Below are positions 18,192 to 26,242 of a stretch of 37,198 bases of DNA, piece after piece; the first letter of the stretch is position 1, and each line of letters starts with the position of its first letter. The stretch lies in assembly GCA_028286835.1 (NCBI GenBank), contig JAQBQT010000013.1:1-37198 (forward strand). Reading direction: 5' to 3'. Origin of the DNA: Candidatus Parcubacteria bacterium (GTDB lineage: Bacteria > Patescibacteriota > Minisyncoccia > Phycocordibacterales > PALSA-1337). The notes below the pieces were generated by a model, which was given only the letters and a program-made list of their open reading frames with translations, had not been told where the DNA came from and ran no database searches. A program made the position numbers and the translations under genes.

Positions 18192-19211
18192 TTAGATCTT
18201 CGTCTTGTTGAACGTGAGATACATGACCGCGGCGAAGAGGACGAGGATCACGAGGACCGCGACCCATCCCCACGGGACATTGTTGAGGGAGAAGATCGAG
18301 TTGGCGCCGAGATCGGTCTGGACCGGAGTAGGCTGAGGAGCCTGGACAACCGGCTTTGTCGGCTTCGGAGCGACATAGCCGCTGCGTACCGAGACCGTGT
18401 TGGAGCATGCCCATGTCGTGCTCCTGCCGTCGGCAGAAGTGACCGAGACAATGGCGCTCTTCGTGCCTGCGGACTGGTAGTACTTGATGGCCGTGGCGTT
18501 CGAGCCCGTGAGGCCGTCAGAACCGGTCCATGAATACGTGTACGGTGCCATGCCGCCCGTGACTTCGACATTCCATGTGACAGGCTGGTTTATGGAAGCC
18601 GTCGCAGGATCTGAATAGCATCCAACCTGGAGGCCGCTCGCATTCGAGGAGACGACCGTCGGATATGTGTATGTATTCTGCTGGTAGTAGTAGCCATTGT
18701 TATAGCTGTCGTAGACGTTCACTGATCCAGAGCATGAGACGGTGACTGTCTGTCCGCCTGAATAGACGGAGACTGTGGCTGTCTTGTAGCCCGGATTGTA
18801 ATACGTCATATAGGCTGTCGATCCTGAGCCATAGAGGCCGTCGGTGCCGGACCAGCTATACGAATAAGAGCCTGTGCCGCCCGATGCGTATGCATTCCAC
18901 TGGACAGACTGGCCTGTCGAGACAGATGAGTTTGCTGCATAGCATGAGACGCCGAGGTTCTGGTACTGAGGCTGCGGCTGCGGATATGGATACGGCTGCG
19001 GAGGCGGAACCGTGTTGGTTGCCGGCGTACCGCAGTAGTAATATCCGTTCGGATACGTATACGGATGCGGACACGGATAGCTGTTGCCGTTTCCGCCGTA
19101 CGCGACGTAGGCGTGGGCCTGAGCCGGGAAAGCAGCCACAACAAAGCTGAGGGCCAGCACCGTAAGGGCTGTTCCGATCGCTGCATACATTTTGATTACA
19201 GTGTTTTTCAT
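18192..19211 (-). CDS. surface protein with two PKD-like repeats and C-terminal TM anchor
   Basis: Signal peptide; two related ~85-aa repeats (SGGTGSYSYSWSGTDGLYGSGS / TGGMAPYTYSWTGSDGLTGSNA); C-terminal VPWGWVAVLVILVLFAAVMYLTF. Confidence 0.75.
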   Translation of the reverse strand: MKNTVIKMYAAIGTALTVLALSFVVAAFPAQAHAYVAYGGNGNSYPCPHPYTYPNGYYYCGTPATNTVPPPQPYPYPQPQPQYQNLGVSCYAANSSVSTGQSVQWNAYASGGTGSYSYSWSGTDGLYGSGSTAYMTYYNPGYKTATVSVYSGGQTVTVSCSGSVNVYDSYNNGYYYQQNTYTYPTVVSSNASGLQVGCYSDPATASINQPVTWNVEVTGGMAPYTYSWTGSDGLTGSNATAIKYYQSAGTKSAIVSVTSADGRSTTWACSNTVSVRSGYVAPKPTKPVVQAPQPTPVQTDLGANSIFSLNNVPWGWVAVLVILVLFAAVMYLTFNKTKI

Positions 19212-19349
19212 ATATTTGATGTGCCTGTTTTCCTCTCAAGCCCCGAAAGCCGTAATATGGCTTAACTGGGGCGCAGAACAAAACGAGCTGTTATTAATTG
19301 GGTAACAGGCAGTACTATATACTATAATTAAGAAAAAGTCAAGTGAGGG

Positions 19350-19422
19350 TGCCGAGGACCAGGATCGAACTGGTGACCCTTCCCTCTTCAGGGGAATGCT
19401 CTACCAACTGAGCTACCTCGGC
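19350..19422 (-). tRNA. tRNA-Phe (anticodon GAA)
   Basis: GCCGAGGTAGCTCAGTTGGTAGAGCATTCCCCTGAAGAGGGAAGGGTCACCAGTTCGATCCTGGTCCTCGGCA. Confidence 0.95.
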
Positions 19423-19662
19423 TTATTTGAAGAATGACGGGACTGAAGCGCCGGAAACCGAGCCGTATATGCCGACAAGCTGATTGATATACGGCTGGAT
19501 GAAATAATATGCTCCGACGCTGACCCCGAGGATGACGACCCAGTAGAGGATCCTCGCGAGAAGGGCCAGGCGGCCGGTGCGACGGATGCTCTTCAGCATG
19601 CCGTTATTCTCTTCCGCGATCGCATAGGTGCGTTCAAGCAAAGATTTCTCTTCAGGGGTCAT
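19423..19662 (-). CDS. hypothetical small membrane protein
   Basis: MTPEEKSLLERTYAIAEENNGMLKSIRRTGRLALLARILYWVVILGVSVGAYYF. Confidence 0.65.
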   Translation of the reverse strand: MTPEEKSLLERTYAIAEENNGMLKSIRRTGRLALLARILYWVVILGVSVGAYYFIQPYINQLVGIYGSVSGASVPSFFK

Positions 19663-19724
19663 CGCGAAAAGTCTAGCAGAAAATGTGCTATATTCCTAGT
19701 GCGCGCAGCCATGGCGCGAGACAA

Positions 19725-19796
19725 GCCCTCGTAGTTCAATGGATAGAACAACTCCGTCCTAAGGAGTGGATGTAGGTTCGATTCCTGCCGGGGGCA
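19725..19796 (+). tRNA. tRNA-Arg (anticodon CCU)
   Basis: GCCCTCG...CGGGGGC acceptor, anticodon arm ACTCC-GTCCTAA-GGAGT, GGTTCGATTCC T-arm. Confidence 0.93.
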
Positions 19797-19882
19797 CAGA
19801 ATATGAGGATTGAATAATGGGTGCATATATTGTAAGATATATCCGCACTCGTTCTTTTCAACCCTCAGTTAGGAGATTTCGT

Positions 19883-20272
19883 ATGAAATACAAGCTTCTC
19901 GAGCCGTTCGTAGTCATCGGCTCGCTATTGTATGGCGTGCTGCAGATTTCGATCTACTTCTGCCATTGCGGCGGAGTTTTGGCTGATATCAGTTCATGGT
20001 CAGGTTCCCTTTTGATCGTCGGCATCTGCTGCGGCGTATGGTGCGAGAAATACAGATTTCATCGCAATGTTCCTCTGGAGGGGCTCTGCCCGCTTTCCTT
20101 ATTTGGAACGCTAACAGCGATCCTGGCAGTCATCGTGATCGTAGGCATATATGTCCAAGAGATCGGGCCGATCGCCCGTTTTCTTCACGTCGCATACGGC
20201 ATAGGTCTCGTCGCAATAGCTTTGGCATACTTTCTAGCTCCCCATTATTTCAAAAAGGAGGAGCCTGAATGA
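19883..20272 (+). CDS. hypothetical membrane protein
   Basis: Multiple hydrophobic segments; SD AGGAG 7 nt upstream of ATG 19883 (better start than 19817). Confidence 0.6.
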   Translation: MKYKLLEPFVVIGSLLYGVLQISIYFCHCGGVLADISSWSGSLLIVGICCGVWCEKYRFHRNVPLEGLCPLSLFGTLTAILAVIVIVGIYVQEIGPIARFLHVAYGIGLVAIALAYFLAPHYFKKEEPE

Positions 20273-20282
20273 TTTACATAGC

Positions 20283-20313
20283 AAGCCCCGCACATAGGTA
20301 GCGGGGCTTTTTT
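20283..20313 (+). terminator. intrinsic terminator
   Basis: AAGCCCCGC...GCGGGGCTT TTTT. Confidence 0.85.
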
Positions 20314-20401
20314 ATCGCAGGGAATGCTGTGCGGCCATTTTCAGCCAATAAAAAAGCGCGATCCGTATCGCGCTTTGACTGATAGTAGATCCGTCGTAGG
20401 A

Positions 20402-21043
20402 CTACTGAGGAATCAGGTCTGCCTTCCGCATAGCATATTTGGTTTTCTCAACTTCGACATACATATTCTTATGTTTAGCGATATTCAGAGCCATCTGGAA
20501 GTGGCCATTCACTTCGCTAGGTAATCCCCCTTGGATCTTATGAAAAATCCCCAGGGATCGCTGATACCTCACATGTATGCGGGAAGAGACGCCGAGCATA
20601 CATAACCTGCGCGCCTCTTCATACAAAGCCTCCGCTTTTAATTCTTCCCCCTCATCGAGGTCCAGCAATGCTTCCGCTTGGCAGATAAGCAGCAGTGCGC
20701 GAGTATCGCGAGAAATATCTTCGGGCAATCCATGCGGAAATGTGCCCTCGATAAATTCCAGTGCTTCATCGCCGCCATATACCAAAAGCAGAAACTCCAT
20801 CCGTCTTACGATGTCTTCCGGAGCAAACGGGGCCAATCCATATTTTCTGGTGACCTCGCACATCAGGCGTTCTGCCTGGATGGCTTTGCTCTGCATTACC
20901 ATCCACCAGAGTGGTTTAAGCCAGAAGGATTTTACCATTTCCAGCGAGGCCATATCTGCACTTGCCATAAAGGAGTAGGAGGACTCCAGCAATTCGCGCG
21001 CTGCAACCGCTCTTTCCACTGAGCAATTTTCATTCGACTTCAT
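20402..21043 (-). CDS. hypothetical alpha-helical (possibly TPR-like) protein
   Basis: 213-aa ORF, helical repeats e.g. AEALLDLDEGEELKAEALYEEARRLC. Confidence 0.6.
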   Translation of the reverse strand: MKSNENCSVERAVAARELLESSYSFMASADMASLEMVKSFWLKPLWWMVMQSKAIQAERLMCEVTRKYGLAPFAPEDIVRRMEFLLLVYGGDEALEFIEGTFPHGLPEDISRDTRALLLICQAEALLDLDEGEELKAEALYEEARRLCMLGVSSRIHVRYQRSLGIFHKIQGGLPSEVNGHFQMALNIAKHKNMYVEVEKTKYAMRKADLIPQ

Positions 21044-21124
21044 ATAGAGTTGTATAGAACTGACGTTTTTGTGTTGTATGTGATTCGTGAACTGATGCTA
21101 GATTGTATATAACATCATTATTCC

Positions 21125-22111
21125 TTATTCGTCAAGGTCTGTAGCGGTCGATGCAGTTTTACCGCTCTTCTCGAATTCATGGAGCGCGTCTATGATGGGG
21201 CCCACCTTCCCTGCCAGAATGGCCGGAATGTTGTGCCAGGATTCCTTGATGCGGTGATCGGTGATGCGATCCTGAGGAAAATTGTATGTGCGGATCTTCT
21301 CGGAGCGGTCGCCTGTGCCGATCTGTCCGGAACGGAGGTCGGCAAACTTCTTCATCTCTTCTTCGGCCTTGATGACTTCGAGCTTGGCAAGAATAATGGC
21401 GAGGGCGCGCTCCTTGTTGGCGCTTTGCGAGCGCTCTGCGGTGGCGCGGACCATGATACCGGACGGCTTGTGGAGCATGCGCACGGCAGTCTCAACTTTG
21501 TTCACGTTCTGGCCGCCCTTGCCGCCGGAGCGCGAGGTCTCGATCTCGAGATCTGCGGGATTAATGACGATCTTGGACTTCTTGCGGATGGGCATGATGG
21601 CGACGGAGGCCGTGGAGGTATGGATGCGGCCGGACTTCTCGGTCTCGGGCACCCGCTGTACGCGATGAACACCGGTCTCCCAGCGGAGATCGTTATATAC
21701 GCCGATGCCTTTTATTTCCATCGACGCTTCCTTGTATCCACCGAGGTCATTCTTGGACTCGTCTATGATCTTTGTCTGCCATCCCTTTGTCTCGGCATAT
21801 CGCTGATACATCGTGAGGAGCTCGAAGGCAAAGAGAGCCGCCTCGTCTCCCCCGGCGCCTGCGCGGACTTCGAGGATGATCTCGTTTGGCTTCTCGTCCT
21901 CAACTTCTTCGGCCGCAACGATCTCCTTCATCTGGTTCTCGAGGCCGCTTTTCTGCTCAAGAATGGAGACGAGCTCATGCTCTGCCATTTCCTTCATGGC
22001 AGGATCGCTCGCAGAAAGAGCCCGCGTCTCGGCCTCATCGGCAGAGAGCTTTTCATACATGCCGGCGAGGAATGCAGTTTTGGGATTGTTCTTGTAGAGT
22101 TCGAGGTCCAT
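21125..22111 (-). CDS. prfA: peptide chain release factor 1
   Basis: GGKGGQNVNKVETAVRMLHKPSGIMV (GGQ), VQRVPETEKSGRIHTST, RTYNFPQDRITDHRI. Confidence 0.92.
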   Translation of the reverse strand: MDLELYKNNPKTAFLAGMYEKLSADEAETRALSASDPAMKEMAEHELVSILEQKSGLENQMKEIVAAEEVEDEKPNEIILEVRAGAGGDEAALFAFELLTMYQRYAETKGWQTKIIDESKNDLGGYKEASMEIKGIGVYNDLRWETGVHRVQRVPETEKSGRIHTSTASVAIMPIRKKSKIVINPADLEIETSRSGGKGGQNVNKVETAVRMLHKPSGIMVRATAERSQSANKERALAIILAKLEVIKAEEEMKKFADLRSGQIGTGDRSEKIRTYNFPQDRITDHRIKESWHNIPAILAGKVGPIIDALHEFEKSGKTASTATDLDE

Positions 22112-22143
22112 ATAGCAGAGGCTGTCAGATAGAAGTATAGCAA

Positions 22144-22165
22144 AAGCGCCCCAGAGAGGGCGCTT
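22144..22165 (-). terminator. hairpin between rpmE and prfA
   Basis: AAGCGCCC-cagaga-GGGCGCTT. Confidence 0.55.
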
Positions 22166-22171
22166 GGGCAG

Positions 22172-22438
22172 CTATTTCTTTGCGGGCGCCTTGGACTTCG
22201 ATTGGCGGGTCTTGAATTTCTCGACGCGGCCTGCGGTGTCGATGGTCTTCTCCTGGTTCGTGTAGAACGGATGGGAAGCGCTGGAGATTTCGACTGAGAA
22301 CATCGGATATTCCTTGCCGTCGGTCCACTTTCCGGTTTCCTTGGTCTCGATGGCCGAAGGAATGAGGAATTTGGCTCCGCTTGAGTTGTCGGAGAAGATG
22401 ACCTGGCGGTAGTTCTCCGGATGGATTTCTTTCTTCAT
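22172..22438 (-). CDS. rpmE2: 50S ribosomal protein L31 type B
   Basis: MKKEIHPENYRQVIFSDNSSGAKFL...SSASHPFYTNQEKTIDTAGRVEKF; no Zn-binding cysteines. Confidence 0.92.
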   Translation of the reverse strand: MKKEIHPENYRQVIFSDNSSGAKFLIPSAIETKETGKWTDGKEYPMFSVEISSASHPFYTNQEKTIDTAGRVEKFKTRQSKSKAPAKK

Positions 22439-22515
22439 AGTTATGACACGTTAGCATGAATTATGAAGGCGCGCAAGTAATTTAAACTTGTCCAAAAGAT
22501 CATGTTTTGCCTTTA

Positions 22516-22548
22516 TTGACACACTTGGAATATTATTATAATATCCAA
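22516..22548 (+). promoter_or_regulatory. sigma70-type promoter with overlapping imperfect palindrome
   Basis: TTGACA-N17-TAATAT; TTGGAATATTA-TTA-TAATATCCAA inverted repeat (one extra A) at 22525-22548. Confidence 0.7.
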
Positions 22549-22605
22549 AATAGTTTATGCACTTTAACATTCACATTTCTCAACCTACAACCCCAGGAGC
22601 AACAT

Positions 22606-23682
22606 ATGTCCAGAATGCAATGGAGCAAACAGATCGTGGTTCGCCACATCAAAATGCGACATCGGAATGGGCAAAGGCTTAATTCCAATTACATGCAGAC
22701 AAATTGTCGGCCGCTTTATTTAGCTGGCTGCAAATATTATGGAAGCTGGCGGAAAAGCATCACGGCTGCAGGTCTTTCCTATGATCAAGTACGTGTTCTT
22801 AAACGCACATGTCTAGTATGGAGTGAAGAAAAAATTCTAGCCTCAATTAATCTCAGAAATAACCTCAAGCAGCCTCTTAACTCAAATCATCTCCAAAAAA
22901 AGGAAACGCGCCTCTATATGGCGGCGATTAAATATTTTGGTGGGTGGGCACAAGCAATTGCAGCAGCTGGATTAAATTATTCCAAACTTCGCAAGAAGGA
23001 GCCAATGAGACGTTGGTCAAAAACCACAATTGTAAAGGAAATACTTCGGAGATACCGATGTGGCTTATCAGTCAGAGGCTTCGATGTCTCTCAGCAAGAC
23101 AGAGGACTTTATCAAGCGGCTCGACGGCATTTTGGTGAAGGAGGCTGGGCACAAGCTCGAATATGTGCTGGTTTTGATCCGACAGATCCTCTTCCCTGGA
23201 AAATCTGGGACAAAAAAACTGTTTGTATGGAAATTCAGCGCCTTCAGAAAATTGAAATACCACTCAGTACAGGCTCTTTGAGAGACAGTTCATACGCCTA
23301 CATTCTCAGTGCGGCTTCAAAAGTATTTGGCAGCTGGGCAAAAGCAATACGTGAGAGTGGCTTGGACTATTCAAAAATCAGAAAAGGACGCCAACCGGGA
23401 TGGTGGACAAAACCACGCATTCTTATGCGTATAAGGTATCTCGAGAAGTTAGGCATGCGCCTGAGTCACAGATCCATACAAGATAGTCATTGTGATTTGC
23501 TTGGAAGTGCTATAGCTCATTTCGGATGCTGGAGCCAGGCCGTTGAATCTGCGGGTATACCCTATCAGGCACATTGTCGAGTATGGTCAACCAAAGCCTG
23601 GCTACGCAGAATGCAAGATGACGAATATCTTCTAATGCTCAAAAAAGCAAAAAAACACGCAAGAAAAAGGAGTAACAAATGA
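22606..23682 (+). CDS. protein of five tandem ~63-aa HTH-like repeats (plus a partial sixth)
   Basis: Repeated pattern W[S/T]K..I...I......L...........LY.AA...FG.W..AI..AGL.Y; SD AGGAG before ATG 22606; ORF-track start 22507 overlaps the promoter. Confidence 0.75.
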   Translation: MSRMQWSKQIVVRHIKMRHRNGQRLNSNYMQTNCRPLYLAGCKYYGSWRKSITAAGLSYDQVRVLKRTCLVWSEEKILASINLRNNLKQPLNSNHLQKKETRLYMAAIKYFGGWAQAIAAAGLNYSKLRKKEPMRRWSKTTIVKEILRRYRCGLSVRGFDVSQQDRGLYQAARRHFGEGGWAQARICAGFDPTDPLPWKIWDKKTVCMEIQRLQKIEIPLSTGSLRDSSYAYILSAASKVFGSWAKAIRESGLDYSKIRKGRQPGWWTKPRILMRIRYLEKLGMRLSHRSIQDSHCDLLGSAIAHFGCWSQAVESAGIPYQAHCRVWSTKAWLRRMQDDEYLLMLKKAKKHARKRSNK

Positions 23683-24713
23683 AACGTCAGCCGGTACTAC
23701 TGAGTTCAGTAACAGATCAGATATGTCAGATTCCTATTGATAAGATCAGGGAATCTCTCGTGACTCTTCGTACAGAATATGACGAGGAAGGACTCAAGGA
23801 ATTGGGTGAGTCTCTCGTCGACCAAGGCCAACTTCAGACAATTGTTGTTCAACCAGATGACAATGGTTATTATGACCTTGTCATCGGATCACGTCGGCTT
23901 CGAGCAGCAAAGCTCAAGAAAAAGAAGGAGATTGCGGGATTCATCATAGAAGCAAGACGTCCCGTCGAACTTCTACTGATCGCTCTCGCTGAGAATCTGC
24001 ACCGTGCGGACCTCAACCCCTTCGAAGAAGCTCAAGGGTTTCTCAGACTCATGAAAGAATTTGAGTTATCTTTGGGTGAAATCGCCGAAGGTGTAAACAA
24101 GCCGGAAAGTTACATTCGTTCTCGCCTCCAATTACTTAGCATGCCAGAGGAAGTGATGAAAATGGTTTCAGAGAAAAATCTTCCCATCAACAGCGTACGA
24201 ATACTCGCACGACTGTCCAGTGGAAAAGACCAGGTACGTCATGCGCGTATGGCGGTGAAGCACCATCTCTCTCAACAAGAGTTGTCTGCTCAGGTACAAC
24301 AGGAACTCGAAGAGCCTGCAAGGAAGGAACGTGAGTCATATGAGCTCACTTCAGTAAAACTAATTGCCCGAGTGCGTCAATTCACTCAATTCATGGAAAA
24401 AGTACCTCGACGGATGAAGATGCACCACCTGAATGCTACAGAAAGACGCTTTGCGACAGAGGCTCTCAAAAAACTGGAAGACAAAGCAAAATTACTGCTG
24501 GAAATAATCAGCAATAACTCAGCAATGTCCATCCCCAGATCAGGAGACGCAGAACCTGAAGCTTCTAATCAAGGGCAAGAATGGACCGTAAAAGAGATTC
24601 GTCGAATATCCTCCGGTACTCGACCTTCGGACGAAATACTTTCTGCAGAACTGGGCCGTACAGTACAGGCCATTAGATCGATGCGAGCAAAGATTTCTGA
24701 GAAAGTAGGGTGA
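23679..24713 (+). CDS. ParB/RepB-like nuclease-fold/CTP-clamp protein with divergent C-terminus
   Basis: IPIDKIRESLVTLRTEYDEEGLKELGESLVDQGQLQTIVV; IGSRRLRAAKL; ENLHRADLNPFEEAQGF; HTH ELSLGEIAEGVNKPESYIRSRLQLLSMPEEV; C-terminal EWTVKEIRRI...ILSAELGRTVQAIRSMRAKI. Confidence 0.88.
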   Translation: MKRQPVLLSSVTDQICQIPIDKIRESLVTLRTEYDEEGLKELGESLVDQGQLQTIVVQPDDNGYYDLVIGSRRLRAAKLKKKKEIAGFIIEARRPVELLLIALAENLHRADLNPFEEAQGFLRLMKEFELSLGEIAEGVNKPESYIRSRLQLLSMPEEVMKMVSEKNLPINSVRILARLSSGKDQVRHARMAVKHHLSQQELSAQVQQELEEPARKERESYELTSVKLIARVRQFTQFMEKVPRRMKMHHLNATERRFATEALKKLEDKAKLLLEIISNNSAMSIPRSGDAEPEASNQGQEWTVKEIRRISSGTRPSDEILSAELGRTVQAIRSMRAKISEKVG

Positions 24714-24730
24714 AAAATGTGACTGGAGAT

Positions 24731-24764
24731 AACCGCTTAACGTAAGTTAGGCGGTTTTTTATTT
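24731..24764 (+). terminator. intrinsic terminator closing the repeat-protein/parB-like operon
   Basis: AACCGCTTAAC-GTAA-GTTAGGCGGTT then TTTTATTTT. Confidence 0.88.
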
Positions 24765-24776
24765 TGCCTGAATCGT

Positions 24777-24925
24777 CAGCAGAAGGAGGGCATATGGTTC
24801 TGAAGGACATTTCGGAGCTGACGCACACCGTCAGACAAATACCATCCTTCTATGCGTCAGCGAGAACTAGATGCGCCCAAAAGGCGACATCGTGTCCAGA
24901 AGAACCATATGCCCTCCTTCTGCTG
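24777..24925. repeat. ~149 bp element bounded by perfect 25-bp inverted repeat
   Basis: CAGCAGAAGGAGGGCATATGGTTCT (24777-24801) and exact reverse complement AGAACCATATGCCCTCCTTCTGCTG (24901-24925). Confidence 0.92.
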
Positions 24926-24950
24926 TGCCATCTGCTATAATTACGCCAAC

Positions 24951-26126
24951 ATGAGCCCTCGACAACGCCAAGCGCCGCGGAGCCACGTCATCTATACGAT
25001 CGCCATCATCGGCTTCATCTATACGCTGCATCTGGTCATCCCGATGTATTCAAATTCGAGCTTCCTCTCGCTCTTCGCGGACGAGAAGACGGTAGGCCTC
25101 ATCTATATGATGGGCGCGGCGCTCACAGTCCTAGGCTTTCTGGTTGCGCCCGCAATTATCCGCAGAATCGGCAACTATCGCACCTCGATGTGGTTCGTGG
25201 CTCTCCAGGCAGTGCTTTTCTACGGGCTCATGACCGCATCGTCCCCATATATCATCGCCCTGCTCTTTGCGGTAGAAATGGCTTCTGCTTCCATTCTCGG
25301 CCTCTGCCTCGACATATTCCTCGAGGTCTATACCGAAGGGACAAAAGTCGGCTCGGTGCGAGGCCTCTACAACTCCGTCCTGAATGCATCCTGGACCATA
25401 GGTCCGCTCATCGGCACCATGCTTATCAGCGGAACAGGCAATTACCGCAGCACCTATATCGCCGGCTTCGCCATGCTCCTTCCGCTCGCGTATCTCATGC
25501 ATAAGAATTTCCCTCGATTCAGGGATCCGAATTATATGCACCTGTCGCCGCTCCAGCTCGTGAAGCACGTATCGCATAACAGGGATTGGGTAGGGCTTTT
25601 CTTTGCCAACTTCATCCTTCAGACATTCTATGCCTGGATGGTGGTCTATAGCCCGATCTACCTCCACAACGTGATGAATTTCAGCTGGGAGTCTATCGGG
25701 CTCATCCTGACCATCATGCTCCTGCCGTTCCCTCTTCTCCAATATCCCCTGGGCGCGCTGGCGGACAGAAGGGGCGAGAAAGGCATGATGGCCCTCGGTA
25801 TCGGAATCATGTCGGTCTTCACCATCCTCCTCTCATTCATGACCTGGAACAGCGTGCCGGTCTGGGCGCTCGGGCTCTTCCTCACCCGCGTCGGCGCCGC
25901 AATAACCGAAGTGATGATGGAGACATATTTCTTCAAGACGGTATCCCCCCGCGATTCTGCCGCGCTCGGGCTATTCCGCGTGACGAGGCCGCTGGCATAT
26001 TTCTTCGCTCCGCTCATAACCGTCGTCGGTCTCATGTATACGACAGACGCATATCTTTTTGCAGTCGTCGGCGCCATATCGCTCGTCGCGCTTATTCCGA
26101 TACTTTCTATCAAGGACGCCAAATAG
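24951..26126 (+). CDS. MFS transporter
   Basis: 12-TM-like ORF from ATG 24951, extended -10 TGCTATAAT ending at 24941; ORF-track start 24852 lies inside the inverted-repeat element. Confidence 0.85.
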   Translation: MSPRQRQAPRSHVIYTIAIIGFIYTLHLVIPMYSNSSFLSLFADEKTVGLIYMMGAALTVLGFLVAPAIIRRIGNYRTSMWFVALQAVLFYGLMTASSPYIIALLFAVEMASASILGLCLDIFLEVYTEGTKVGSVRGLYNSVLNASWTIGPLIGTMLISGTGNYRSTYIAGFAMLLPLAYLMHKNFPRFRDPNYMHLSPLQLVKHVSHNRDWVGLFFANFILQTFYAWMVVYSPIYLHNVMNFSWESIGLILTIMLLPFPLLQYPLGALADRRGEKGMMALGIGIMSVFTILLSFMTWNSVPVWALGLFLTRVGAAITEVMMETYFFKTVSPRDSAALGLFRVTRPLAYFFAPLITVVGLMYTTDAYLFAVVGAISLVALIPILSIKDAK

Positions 26127-26242
26127 GGCGGCTGGCCACGTGAACTGCCCATTGCCAGCTTTCTTGAAGCACGATATGTTTATCTGCAGCGCACATTAAT
26201 TTTCAACACACGATCAAAATTCAATTCACAGGAGGAATCCTC

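Noticed and set aside
21179-22132. 317-aa plus-strand ORF
   Set aside because: Antisense shadow of prfA, which has clear GGQ and other family motifs.
24852-24950. N-terminal extension of the MFS transporter (MRQRELDAPKRRHRVQKNHMPSFCCAICYNYAN)
   Set aside because: It translates the inverted-repeat element and the transporter's own -10 box; start at 24951 is more consistent.
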